DNA of 64,000 bases from Mactromeris polynyma (taxonomy: Eukaryota > Mollusca > Bivalvia > Venerida > Mactridae). The translations under genes and the position numbers were made by a program. Under the pieces are notes generated by a model. The model made no database searches and was not told the DNA's origin. It saw only the letters and a list, made by a program, of their open reading frames with translations. Where the stretch lies: the NCBI GenBank assembly GCA_032209605.1, contig JASFXZ010000044.1:1488001-1552000 (forward strand), read 5' to 3'. Positions 11,801 to 21,267 of the stretch are shown here, piece by piece (within the stretch, counting starts at the first letter, position 1; each line of letters opens with the position of its first letter).

Positions 11801-14800
11801 AGTCTACAATGCATTTTCGAGTTTGTGGAGACACAATTTAAGCTACTTTTGACTCACCACTGTATATACTGGTGATTCCATTCTAGCGTGTCATAATCAC
11901 CTTTCCAGTTCAACATGTCTTTTATAAAATGACCTGCAAAATACAAGGGTTCTCAGTAGTGATGGATAATCAGACAAATTTCATAATTGATTATTGGATA
12001 GGTTTGAAAACTCATAATCAAATAGGAAATAATCAAAATATTTAGTTTCTTTTTGTAAAAGTATTATTAATGCTGACAGTTTAAAGTTTATTTAAATACA
12101 AGTTTATTAATTTCTTTGTAACAACATTTAACATAATTTATATGGGGTTTAACATTAGTTTGTGTATGTTTAAATCGTATATTTGTATTTGACTGTAGAA
12201 ATTGAAACAATTATATTTTATTTTCTATTTACAGATTAGTAATACATGTAGTGTTGATGTTAATAAAGATTTGATCTATAACTTGGAAAAAGCTTGAAAG
12301 ATGCTTGACACAATTTACAGATGTCAAATAAGTCAAAATTTCCGATTATATTCGATTATTGTCGTTCATTATCGATTGTCGCCGATGTCAGATGTCTAGG
12401 GACAATTTTTAGATTATTCTCGATCATCACACCATCACTCGTTCACGGCATACTGATATGACCTGGACATGGTAAATATGCTAGTAAATATATTGTCAAA
12501 TACTCTCCTTTAGCATCAGGCACTTATTCCGATACATTCATAATCACCCTCTGCTTTATATTTCTACCACAACTGATATTTTCTATTTTTAGAGAGGCGA
12601 GACAACAAGTGTTCATAGCCAATCAGCGAGTCTCTTGCCAAAAAATATTACGGCTAACAGTGTAAATAAAGATTATGCTGTGTGATTAAGAATCACAATT
12701 TATTGTGACCTTGTTATACCTACCAGGTACTGGCTTGGACTTAATCTTGCCTTGATAAAAATCCAAATTATCCCTTAAGTCAGGTTCTTGTGTTGCAGAC
12801 GTACTCTGTGAAATACAAGACACCAGTATCATATAGAAAAATGAAGTACCTATTACATAACATATATATACTCAGTGTCACTGAAAAGTTACCACCCTAT
12901 TGACCCTTATCTTTTAAAAATCGCTTTGCACTGTGTTAAAAGCATAACACAACGATGTTTTTGACCCAACTGAGTAGTCACTGGTGTAAAGCTTTGTCCA
13001 ATTCGATGAACTCCATTTGAGTCACGGGCTGCACGTGCCAAATGACTTTTTCGAGCAAAGTCGACATGTACGCAACTTTTATCACAAATCATTCATCTCA
13101 CTTGAAAGTCATTGGGCAGACTAAGAGAAAAACGTTAAAAACTAGATTTTTTTTGCTAAAAATGCCACGTTTAGGGGACGCTCAACGTCATCAGGCCATC
13201 GGCATGGTTGACGTAGGACTTTCATTTCGAGAAATTGCACGTCGTATGGGCTGTTCTCACCAGACAATCATGAAACTGGTCAGGAGACATGATCTGTGAG
13301 TGATATACCACGCCTAGGCTGTGAGAAGGTGATGTTGATACGTACAGACCTTCACATTACACTCACCCATCTCCGCAACAGGTTCAGACCAGCGACAAAA
13401 ACGGCAAGAGAAACACCAGGGGTCCGTAATTATCGAATCAGTGCATCAACAGTACGCTGGCGTTTGAAGCACGTCCATTTGTGGTCCCGTTACGCTTAAC
13501 GAGGTAACGTTTTGACACCGGAACAGAGACATAACCGCGTAAATTGGTGTACCCTTCATCAAAGATGGACACAGCGACAATGGCAGGGTGTTTTTTTCAC
13601 TGATGAGTCGAGATTTTGTCTCGACATGTTTGACGGGCGGAAGAAGGTGTGGAGACGTCGTGGAGAACGCTATGCAGATTGTTGCGTTTGGCAGGCCATG
13701 GGCTTGGGTGGGGGGAGTGTAATGAACACTTCTCTTCATCGTGCTAGGGCCGCTGACTGTCCAGCGCTATATGGACAATGCGCTAAGGCCAGTGGTTCTT
13801 CCGTTCTTACAGAATCAGGATGACGTTAACGTTCTCCAGCAAGACAACGCACGGCCTCACTCTCCTGCGGGAGAACAATGTCAATACAATACCCTGGCCT
13901 GCTTTCTCACCTGATCTGAACCCCTTAGAGCATTTTTGGGACCAGCTTGGACGTAGAGTCTACGACGGCAGACGTCACATGCGTAACCATCAGCAGCTGG
14001 TACAGGCACTCATGGAGGGTGGGAGGCCATCCCCCAGTACAGAATCCAGGGTCTGATTCAGAGTATGAGACGCAGATGCCACGCTGTACTCAATGCATAG
14101 GGAGGTCATACCCGCTACTAAGGTCTGTGACTTTTGTTTTTCGACTGACCTTCATTAATGAAAGATTTCAGACGTTTATGCGTGAAATCTTTTCTAAACA
14201 TCAGCTATCCCATTTCACACTAACTCAAATGTATACACACGATAAAAAATGTGTACCGATAGGTCATATTGTATAAAAAATACAGAGGTATATATAAGTG
14301 GTAACTTTTCAGTGACACCCAGTATATATATATGCATTATATCGTTCTGCAGATGATGCTTACAAAGTTTGTGTTTTGAATCAAAGTATACTATACACAT
14401 AATTTAGGCAGACATGTTTTATCAGTAGTACATGTGCAGATTTAAGAATGAAAACTCATAAAAATGTGCATATGTGTAAAAAAAATATATTTCGTCATGG
14501 TACGTCATCACAGGTCTAATTACCACTAACTCTTTATAAGGTGAATTGATTAACCTGGATTCATGTGGTCTTTACAGTAACCCGCTAGCCCTCAGCCCGG
14601 GGCTCATAACTGTTGATTTCGGACTTATTACTGAGTGCAAGCCTGAAGGGGCAAGTGCTTCATGTTAGTGAATATACTTTGCTGGGAAATGATAATTATA
14701 ATTATTTCTTTATAATGTCACCGTGTTGACTTGGACAATATTTAGTTAGTTATGACATGGAGTACATTTTATATGTTCGGGCTGTCAAATTTTTTTCGGG

Positions 14801-15711
14801 CCAGTGACAATCCTCTCTAAAACTACAGACAGGATGTCAGTAGCCCAGACTCCCAGTTTCTGACACCAAACCCTTGAGTAATTGTTTTATCTTTAACATC
14901 TTTAAAAACAGCTATTGCTGGCCATTCAATGCTCAAAATTTGATAGTTGCTCCAACATTATTTTCACAAAAATTAATAATGTCAATTTATTTACCTGATA
15001 TGAACATGGTCTTGAATACGATGATCTTGGTGCATCAAACCCAGATCTCTCAAGCAAAGAAGCCGATCTATTGGAATGTTTCTGCAAAGAAGAAGAAATT
15101 TCTTCATTTGATAGAGATCGTGTCAGTTTAAGGTTAGATGGTGATGGTGTTTCATCATATCTCTCTAGCTCAGCTGACTCAGTTGTTTGTTCATCATTGC
15201 ACGACAATGATCTTGAAATCAACATGTCCGCTTGAAACGAAGAAGTACTTTCATTGTGGGTACTTTCCTGCGGTGTTGGCATCACATTAGTGTTCCTATC
15301 ATCAATAGATAATGACCCTAAATTCTTCTCTAGCAAACAAATACTTTCTTCATCCACTTTATCTACACTAGGAAATTTTGAGTGAGAAGGTAATGCTTGA
15401 CCCTGTCTATCCATTTCAGAAGAAGATGTTGATATTTTTGAGTAAGATTTCTCTCTTTTACTGCTAGTTGAAGTGTTCGACTTAGCCGTACTCGACAACG
15501 GAGGCTTGGGTGGTTTTGAAACAACTATATCATTTGTGTTGGTTCCCATTTTTGCCCTTTCATGATCTCTGGTGGACCTGGTCACTTTTAATTTGTCGTT
15601 TTCCTTTCCATTCAAACTTTCTTTGCGTTTCTCTTCATCTCTGAGAGAAGCTCGTAATGCGCTTGTTACAGTGGGCCTAGAAACGCCACCATAATTATTG
15701 CGGAGAGACAT
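8845..15711 (-). CDS. OGFR-like gene with long Ser-rich N-terminus (locus 2)
   Basis: Six exons are supported: exon 1 14995-15711 from ATG, then A 12724-12805 (DNLDFYQGKIKSKP), B 11858-11933 (MLNWKGDYDTLEWNHQYIQW), C 11341-11410 (LFPIPEGRGLNRYAQQL), D 10823-10974 (RVLRAYKMMLDFYGMRLADE, then NWEERYAHLN) and E 8851-9415 (LLRITRIIKSVGELGFERFQ, then FYHWIDAIHDGAEKE). Ending at the stop by 8845 gives 555 codons. Exon 1 (239 codons, ending CAG before GTAAAT) is Ser/Thr-rich and looks disordered, with three RS[LA]S motifs that could be kinase or 14-3-3 sites. The domain occupies roughly residues 245-430; an acidic Glu/Asp/Lys tail follows. The final codons read GAG then GTATGA, which is also a fair splice donor, so the gene may continue into locus 1. 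Intron 1 contains a dead Tc1 element. Recognition as OGFR-like is firm; function is inferred only from family. Confidence 0.85.
9530..9700 (-). repeat. tRNA-derived SINE, inverted copy
   Basis: On the minus strand the head contains GACTCCTGATCCAAAGG and a B-box-like GAGTTGGAATCCTGG. The body has CTGAATGAGGCACTAGTAG and GGTTAGTTACCCA, matching the SINE at 4715-4890. It lies in the D-E intron of locus 2. Confidence 0.6.
10069..10722. mobile_element. MITE with TACARTGAAACCTGTC ends
   Basis: TACAATGAAACCTGTC at the left and GACAGGTTTCACTGTA at the right are inverted repeats with one mismatch and terminal TA. The 654-bp interior has no transposase. It lies in the D-E intron of locus 2, about 100 bp from exon D. 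Confidence 0.65.
11162..11322. mobile_element. Decayed pogo-type MITE
   Basis: AAAGTCCACCTCAAAATTAAG and a right end TCAAGGTCTTACTGTA correspond to the MITE copies at 1118 and 4543, but the left terminus is degraded. It is directly beside exon C of locus 2. Confidence 0.5.
11464..11670. repeat. Dispersed repeat, second copy of the 5115 family
   Basis: It shares ACTAGAAAT.AGTCCACAGGACACA with the repeat at 5115. A C-run followed by ACACACAC at about 11664 is a small microsatellite. No gene is supported. Confidence 0.4.
11957..12439. mobile_element. hAT-like MITE (AGTGATGG ends)
   Basis: AGTGATGGATAATC at the left is answered by CCATCACT at the right, and GATTATTCTCGATCATCAC lies just inside the right end. 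The same words in the opposite sense (AGTGATGGCGCGATCATCG) open the copy at 37630. It lies in the A-B intron of locus 2. Confidence 0.55.
12871..14322 (+). mobile_element. Tc1/mariner-type transposon
   Basis: The ends CTCAGTGTCACTGAAAAGTT and CTGGGTGTCACTGAAAAGTT (right end, inverted) match over about 23 bp, and both abut TATATATA, fitting a TA target. The element is 1.45 kb and carries a broken transposase on the plus strand. It occupies intron 1 of the OGFR-like gene of locus 2, in antisense orientation to it. Confidence 0.88.
13162..14120 (+). pseudogene. Tc1-like transposase, inactivated
   Basis: Family landmarks are present in order but in different frames. There is an N-terminal helix-turn-helix (MPRLGDAQRHQAIGMVDVG, then FREIARRMGCSHQTIMKLV), then a second DNA-binding segment (RISASTVRWRLKHVHL). 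The first catalytic Asp lies in VFFTDESRFCLD, the second in QQDNARPH and the catalytic Glu in PDLNPLEHFWDQL. Frameshifts separate these blocks. The stretch between the second Asp and the Glu is 82 bases, where a DD34E enzyme needs 102, so about 20 bases are missing. The product cannot be active. ORFs on the opposite strand here are shadows. Confidence 0.88.
14323..14994. other. Remaining part of intron 1, locus 2
   Basis: This stretch between the Tc1 element and exon 1 is AT-rich. It contains a CTAGCCCTCAGCCCGGGGCTC patch and no coding signal or identifiable element. Confidence 0.4.
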
Positions 15712-16216
15712 TTCGTGCCAAGGAAATCACAGATCCACTATCTAGTCCAAATAATTAGACAACTACGCTTGCTATTTCACATTTTCCTTCATATATCAAT
15801 GTTTTTATTTTTTGTTTTTGTTTACTTTCATATTGACAAGCAGTCTGCGCATTTGTCAGAAAACTTAAAATGTCATATAAATAAAGGTAAAACATGAAAG
15901 GTACGAATGTTTGGAGCAGCACTAATCCACTATCCAGATATCCTATCAATGTCTGTAGCAGTTTCCACAACACTTGGACAAAAATGTCCAAATATTCAAA
16001 CGTTTGGTGCCTGTAATTTCATTGTTTTTACATAATATCACATGAAATAAATCAAAGGTTTTTATTCCGCAGACGGTCATCAAAAAATTCACTTGCCAAG
16101 ACTTGACAAATTAACTACCGCAAGACAGGACGGAACAGCCACAAGAAAACGTCCTTTGTTCACCAACAAATATCCAAAATCCATAACAAATTAATGACCG
16201 ACTTATTGTTTACATT

Positions 16217-16290
16217 TCAAACCGAAAGTGGAAAGAACGATAACTCTGGTAAGACGAAAATATGATGATTTCTACTTTCGTTTTCGAACT
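16217..16290 (-). promoter_or_regulatory. ISRE-like pair upstream of locus 2
   Basis: The plus strand reads TTCTACTTTCGTTTTCGAAC at 16270-16289, which is GAAAACGAAAGTAGAA on the gene strand. A second interferon-response-like word, CCGAAAGTGGAAAG, lies on the plus strand at about 16221. IRF factors bind GAAANNGAAA tandem repeats. The site is about 560 bp upstream of the locus 2 start codon. The same string recurs at the first exons of loci 3 and 6, which argues against chance. Function is inferred. Confidence 0.5.
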
Positions 16291-16980
16291 TCACTGTTCA
16301 TTTAATTTGCTGCAAAAAGTCGAACAACAAAAACATATTTCGTGATTGGCAAAATGACGCTGAATATCAATTGACGTATTTTCGAACAATTAGATCTATT
16401 GAATATTTATTTCATGAAGATCTAATTTCTGAACAAGTTTATTGATCAACTTTTCAGAAATGTCGGAATATTCATTAATTCAAGTTAAACGTTTTAAACA
16501 AATTATTTACACAACTTTATATTAAGCAACATATTGTTTGCATAAGATTTAACATAAACATAACACAGCGTACACGTATCGGTGTTAATATTAAAACCTA
16601 ACGCTAACAGCCAGCCATTTCATGACTTTGTACCTGTAAATCTAGTACATTATTTAAAGCTTATAAATGCACTTAAATAATCACTATTGTAACAGAAATG
16701 ATAACAACAATATAACATTTATTTACCTGACGTCTTTTACTGTGCACGCAGCCCATCGTGCCACTGAAAACTCACAATCGTTACGGCTAGTACTCTCTTT
16801 TAGCATTAACGCTAAATCCGATAATAGAATCAAAGCCATGTGTGGGCGTATACAGTTCGCAGAGGCTGTACGTGTATACTATAGGTAACACAAATGTTAT
16901 ATGCATGTGGTGTACAGCGTGTGTGGACCGGTATGCATATAGTTTTTTTGTCCATGTAATTTCGTTTCGCTAAGGTAAAC

Positions 16981-17330
16981 TTGCCAATGGTAGTAGGCCT
17001 ATGCTAACATTTTATACAGGAAAAAAATCATTATTAGGTTAATTAAATAATTTGAATACATATAGAGCTAGATATATTTATAAATATTATCATCACAACT
17101 TGCCAATGGTAGTATGCTAACATTGTATACAGGAAAAAAATCATTGTTAGGTTATTTAAATAATTTGAATACATATAGAGCTAGATACATTTATAAATAT
17201 TATCATCACAACTTGCCAATGGCACGTAGTATGTTATCATTTTATCCAGGAAAATATCAGTGTTATTTGAAACCATTTGAATACATACAGAGGTAGATCT
17301 ATTTATAATTATTGTCGTCACACCATTTTG
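16981..17330. repeat. Tandem repeat, about 115-bp period, three copies
   Basis: Copies begin TTGCCAATGG at 16981, 17100 and 17213 and share TTTGAATACATA.AGAG.TAGAT and ATTTATAA.TATT. The third copy is more diverged. A further decayed start (TTTCGTTTCG.CAAGGT at 17345) suggests an older, larger repeat. It lies between locus 2 and the first duplicated block; short ORFs within it are accidental. Confidence 0.75.
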
Positions 17331-19404
17331 TTGACCTTGTAAATTTCGTTTCGTCAAGGTCATCTAATCAACGGTAGTATAACAACATTTATCCATGAAA
17401 ATTTCATTATACTATATATTGTATGTAATGAATGTAGGCCTATGTTTTATATTAACGGGTTGTACTATACAAAATATAGAGCTATGTAGGCCTACACCGT
17501 CACATTTTTCCATTGACATACGCGTGTAACAATATCGTAGCTTAATATCATTAAATAGCTGGCAAAAGGGCCTACATATGAAATTATATCACATGCTAAA
17601 TTATTATATTAGTGTTAAGACATGAACATAGATCTACATGTGTGCATAATGTGTTCAGTTTATTATTTTGATTATTATACATGTGCCATTTATAACATTA
17701 TCCGTATGTTGTAGTTGATAAATTGCTTGCCATATTATGTTATGTTAGTTCTATGGGCCTTATTCTTGACATGAACTTGTATCCAACTTGTTGAATAGAT
17801 GTATGCCAAATACTACAAAAAAACGTCTTAGTGTTTTAATCAAAGTACTCAAAGAATAATCGGAAGGCAATTTTTGACAGGTGTAGGCATAAGCCTCAAT
17901 TCAATTAAAGCCTGTAAGTTAATGTATAACTAAAAATATAAAATACCAAAGATCAACAATCAGTAGAAACACTACATGTAGAACATACATTTAAAATCAA
18001 CACTCAGTAATTTACATTCTTTCTAACCTGCTGTATGACATTTTAAAATCAGTTTAGATTTTGTTAGATATCTAACGATTAATTTATATAAATTAATTTA
18101 ATGATTTTAAAATCCTCTATGCATTGTACGGAGGATAAAACATCTGATCACGTGTTCACAAAGAATCAATTAACAGATCTGAATCAATTTGATCCTGAAA
18201 AATGTTAACCATTTTCTTAAAGCAACTGTGCTCTACATACATGTAAGTAGTTCTCGTGAGTGAACACAAAATAACCAAATACCTTCTATTTGACTTTGTG
18301 AAAACATTTAAAGCTTTGTCTTTTTGTTGAGAAGTTCACACACTTTATCATTATACTTATCTAGTTAACCACAATATTTCTAGTTAAGAATGTAGTTAAC
18401 TCGTGGCAGAAGTATGCCACCATAGTTTTCACTCCCCTAAAATGTTACACCATATAAACCTTTGACACATTTCACTCTATCCAGTATATAGCACTACACA
18501 TAAATTGATCACAAATATATCTTATCATAACCAACGGCAACACTTTAGTTAAACTACACAAAACATCTGATAAAGAATTATCATAAAAATATAAAGATTC
18601 AACATTTAAAATATTCAAATAATTTGAGAAGTTTAACATCATTATAAAAATCTGATTATTATAAAAAAGTAAGTAAAATCCCAGATAAATGCCCAAAGTG
18701 AACATGTGGCCTGTATCAGTTTATCAATACAGACTCATGTTTCACCTGCAGTGGTGGACACATAAGTTATGACCCACTAACAGTACTAAGGAGATAAGGG
18801 GCAGCACAGAATTGTGCTATTTTGGGAATATTTGCAGGGCTGAGAAAAGGACGTCATTCTAGTATTATTCTTAGGCTCATTAATTTTCTAGCACATTTAA
18901 TATACTCTGTAAAGATCTTCTTTAAATTACTGAATAATTTTCAATGAAATTCGTAAACCCCCAGATTTCCATATTAAACCGATTCTCGAAGACATTTTAG
19001 AAGGTTTTTAGTATGACTTAAATGGAATCTCTTGAAATGGTTATGGGTGTATGAATGGGTGTAAAGTGACAAAGTACCAGCGCTGCGTGGTTGCATAGGA
19101 AGATGAAAATAATCAACTTCCAAACATCACAGTTTCTACACTTAAGACGCATCGTACGCTTTCACATTTCTCATACACGCATTAATATATAGACATACAC
19201 AATGGAGTTACAAGTATGCTGTTTAAAACCAAACCACATGTATTTCTTTGAACATATATATACAATGTATTCATGAGTTCCATTATTTGTTCTGGTCCCA
19301 CTGACATTAAATATTGTGTCAACAAATAAAACATTATCCACTGAAATCGATTTTGTGTCATTATTTAGTCTATACAATCAGGCGTGGATCAAGGGGAAAA
19401 GGGT

Positions 19405-19640
19405 TGTGTGTTTTTTTTTACAGTTCTACATGGCGGTCAGTTGACAAAACCAATTTTCCTGGAATTAATTATCAACCAGTACTGACTGGTCAGTCCGCAG
19501 CCAACTGACAATCTACTCAACATGAATCAGAGGTGAACCAGGCCAAATAACCGTAGCCAATTGGCATGACCTTTCCTACCCAGGATTCGAACTCGGGACG
19601 TCACAGGAGCCAGCACAGCACCCTGTCAACTGAACTTACG
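19405..19640 (-). repeat. tRNA-derived SINE (block I copy)
   Basis: On the minus strand, a tRNA-like B box CGAGTTCGAATCCTGGG is followed by a body with GGCTACGGTTATTTGGCC, CTGATTCATGTTGAG and TACTGGTTGATAATTAATTC. The same insertion is at 38480-38710, so it predates the block duplication. Related copies are at 45430, 50140, 55895 and 62073. Confidence 0.75.
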
Positions 19641-20374
19641 GTTCGAGCTGGGTTGAAAGAGGAATTCAAATACTTTATTTAAATTCACGTTTGGTATACA
19701 TGTATAAGTACATGTAGTTGTGTGTGAAACGTGTTATCTTCTGTCTATGTTCACCTCCTCTGGAACTGGTACACATTATTGTAAATGCTGGTTGCTAACA
19801 AGCTTTATGCTTTTAGTCATCAAGGACCTGTTATACACAGCTAGTTCCCCGCCATTTTGTACCTAGAGAATGCTATTGCAGTATTACAACGTGTCTAAAA
19901 TGATGAACAAGATTTAGGTTTACATCGATTTTTATGATAGTGCAATTCTCTTAAATGTTAAAATAACACTCACACGTTAACAATTTTGCCCAGTATATAT
20001 ATTTTCCTGGAATATCACAGAAAACATGCATTTATCAAAGTGTACATGATAATTTAGGAGGGGGTATATCGACCCGATTCCTTGAAACAATCTAAGAGCA
20101 CGACACACAACACTTGTAAATATTTTCTTGATTAATGTATACATTTAGACCAATATCTATACACAATTAGAACAAGAAATGTTTTAAAACATTATGCCCC
20201 CCTGTGACCTTGACATTTGACCCCAAAATCAATAGGAATCCTCTGCTACTCAAGATGAATGTGTGGACCAAGTTTGAGGATGAAAGGTCAAGGGATTTTT
20301 GACTTATTGATCTGAAACTAAATGGTTATGGACCGACCGACGTGTGCAAACCCATATGTCCTCTCTGCTTCGAA

Positions 20375-20394
20375 GGGGGGGGGGGGGGGGGGGG
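20375..20394 (+). repeat. Poly-G tract, 20 bases
   Basis: Twenty consecutive G follow CTTCGAA. The matching place in block II (39515) has only six G, so the tract expanded in one paralog or is an assembly artefact. Flanking AATAATAAATAAATAAACA is a second simple repeat. The surrounding 20150-20400 is a dispersed repeat with GTGACCTTGACATTTGACCC, also present at 39340. Confidence 0.8.
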
Positions 20395-20934
20395 AATAAT
20401 AAATAAATAAACATATACATATGAATGGTAATTAGAAATATGATAATTTGTAATTAGACTGTATCACCACAACCAAATACATATTCCGACAGCCATAGTT
20501 TAAACACACACGTTTCAGGTTCAAACGCAGCGATATGAATTAATGTAAGGCTGTATGTACGAAACCTTGATTTGACGACTTCCTGTTCTATTTTCTTATA
20601 ATACACTCACGAATATAGATTTCATATATTTGAATTGCTAATGTCATATACCCTGTATCTGGTTATGTTGATTGACAGCGCATATTTATACACTTCGTCT
20701 CGAACACACAATTATGACAAAAACAATTGTAGAAGGGTATACATTCTAAATGGACAATAACTAGACTAGAAGTGTCAAGGCAATTCACTAATGTAGTTTT
20801 CAACATCAGATACAGTATCATAGTGTGTGTTTTATGAATTAAAAACAGCAGTTGTCTTCGTCGTGAGTTTAAACCTACTTATTTTACATCGATTTTAAAT
20901 ACTCTCGAAGACTTCTGGTGGGTTACTAACAAGT

Positions 20935-21030
20935 GTTAGCGAACTAACGTTTGCGGTTCAACCTCGAGATTTTAAATTCCCATATTCGGATCAGGAGTCA
21001 GACGCTCTATCCCTCGACCGATGTGAATCC
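20935..21030 (-). repeat. tRNA-derived SINE head (block I)
   Basis: The minus strand reads GGTCGAGGGATAGAGCGTC, GACTCCTGATCCGAATATGG, then CTCGAGGTTGAACCGCAAAC, a tRNA-like A box, anticodon arm and B box. Block III keeps it at 50480-50610; block II has lost it by deletion at about 40085. Confidence 0.6.
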
Positions 21031-21267
21031 TTGTCGCCCGTATTCATTAGTTTCCTGTTGAGCGAGTATAGATGATTTAAAGGGTGTAAATATCAGCTAA
21101 AATTTAATTTTGTGTGGCCACTTATTGGTATTACCGCACTTTGGACCAGTGTGGATCGATCATAGTAGCTAGTAATATGCCACGTTGTTCGATAATTTAA
21201 CTGTTAGCAGTCAATCGTATACCATTAAGCTAATGATTTCATAGAATCATTAAACTTCAAACAAATT

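Noticed and set aside
13446..13739. 97-codon ORF on the minus strand
   Set aside because: Antisense shadow of the Tc1 transposase.
16981..17330. CRISPR-like array
   Set aside because: Repeat units of 113-119 bp are contiguous, without unique spacers, and the window is eukaryotic. It is a plain tandem repeat.
18075..18100. Perfect AT palindrome (TTAATTTATATAAATTAA) as an operator-like site
   Set aside because: Such palindromes are expected by chance in very AT-rich intergenic DNA, and it is not seen at a matching place in block II.
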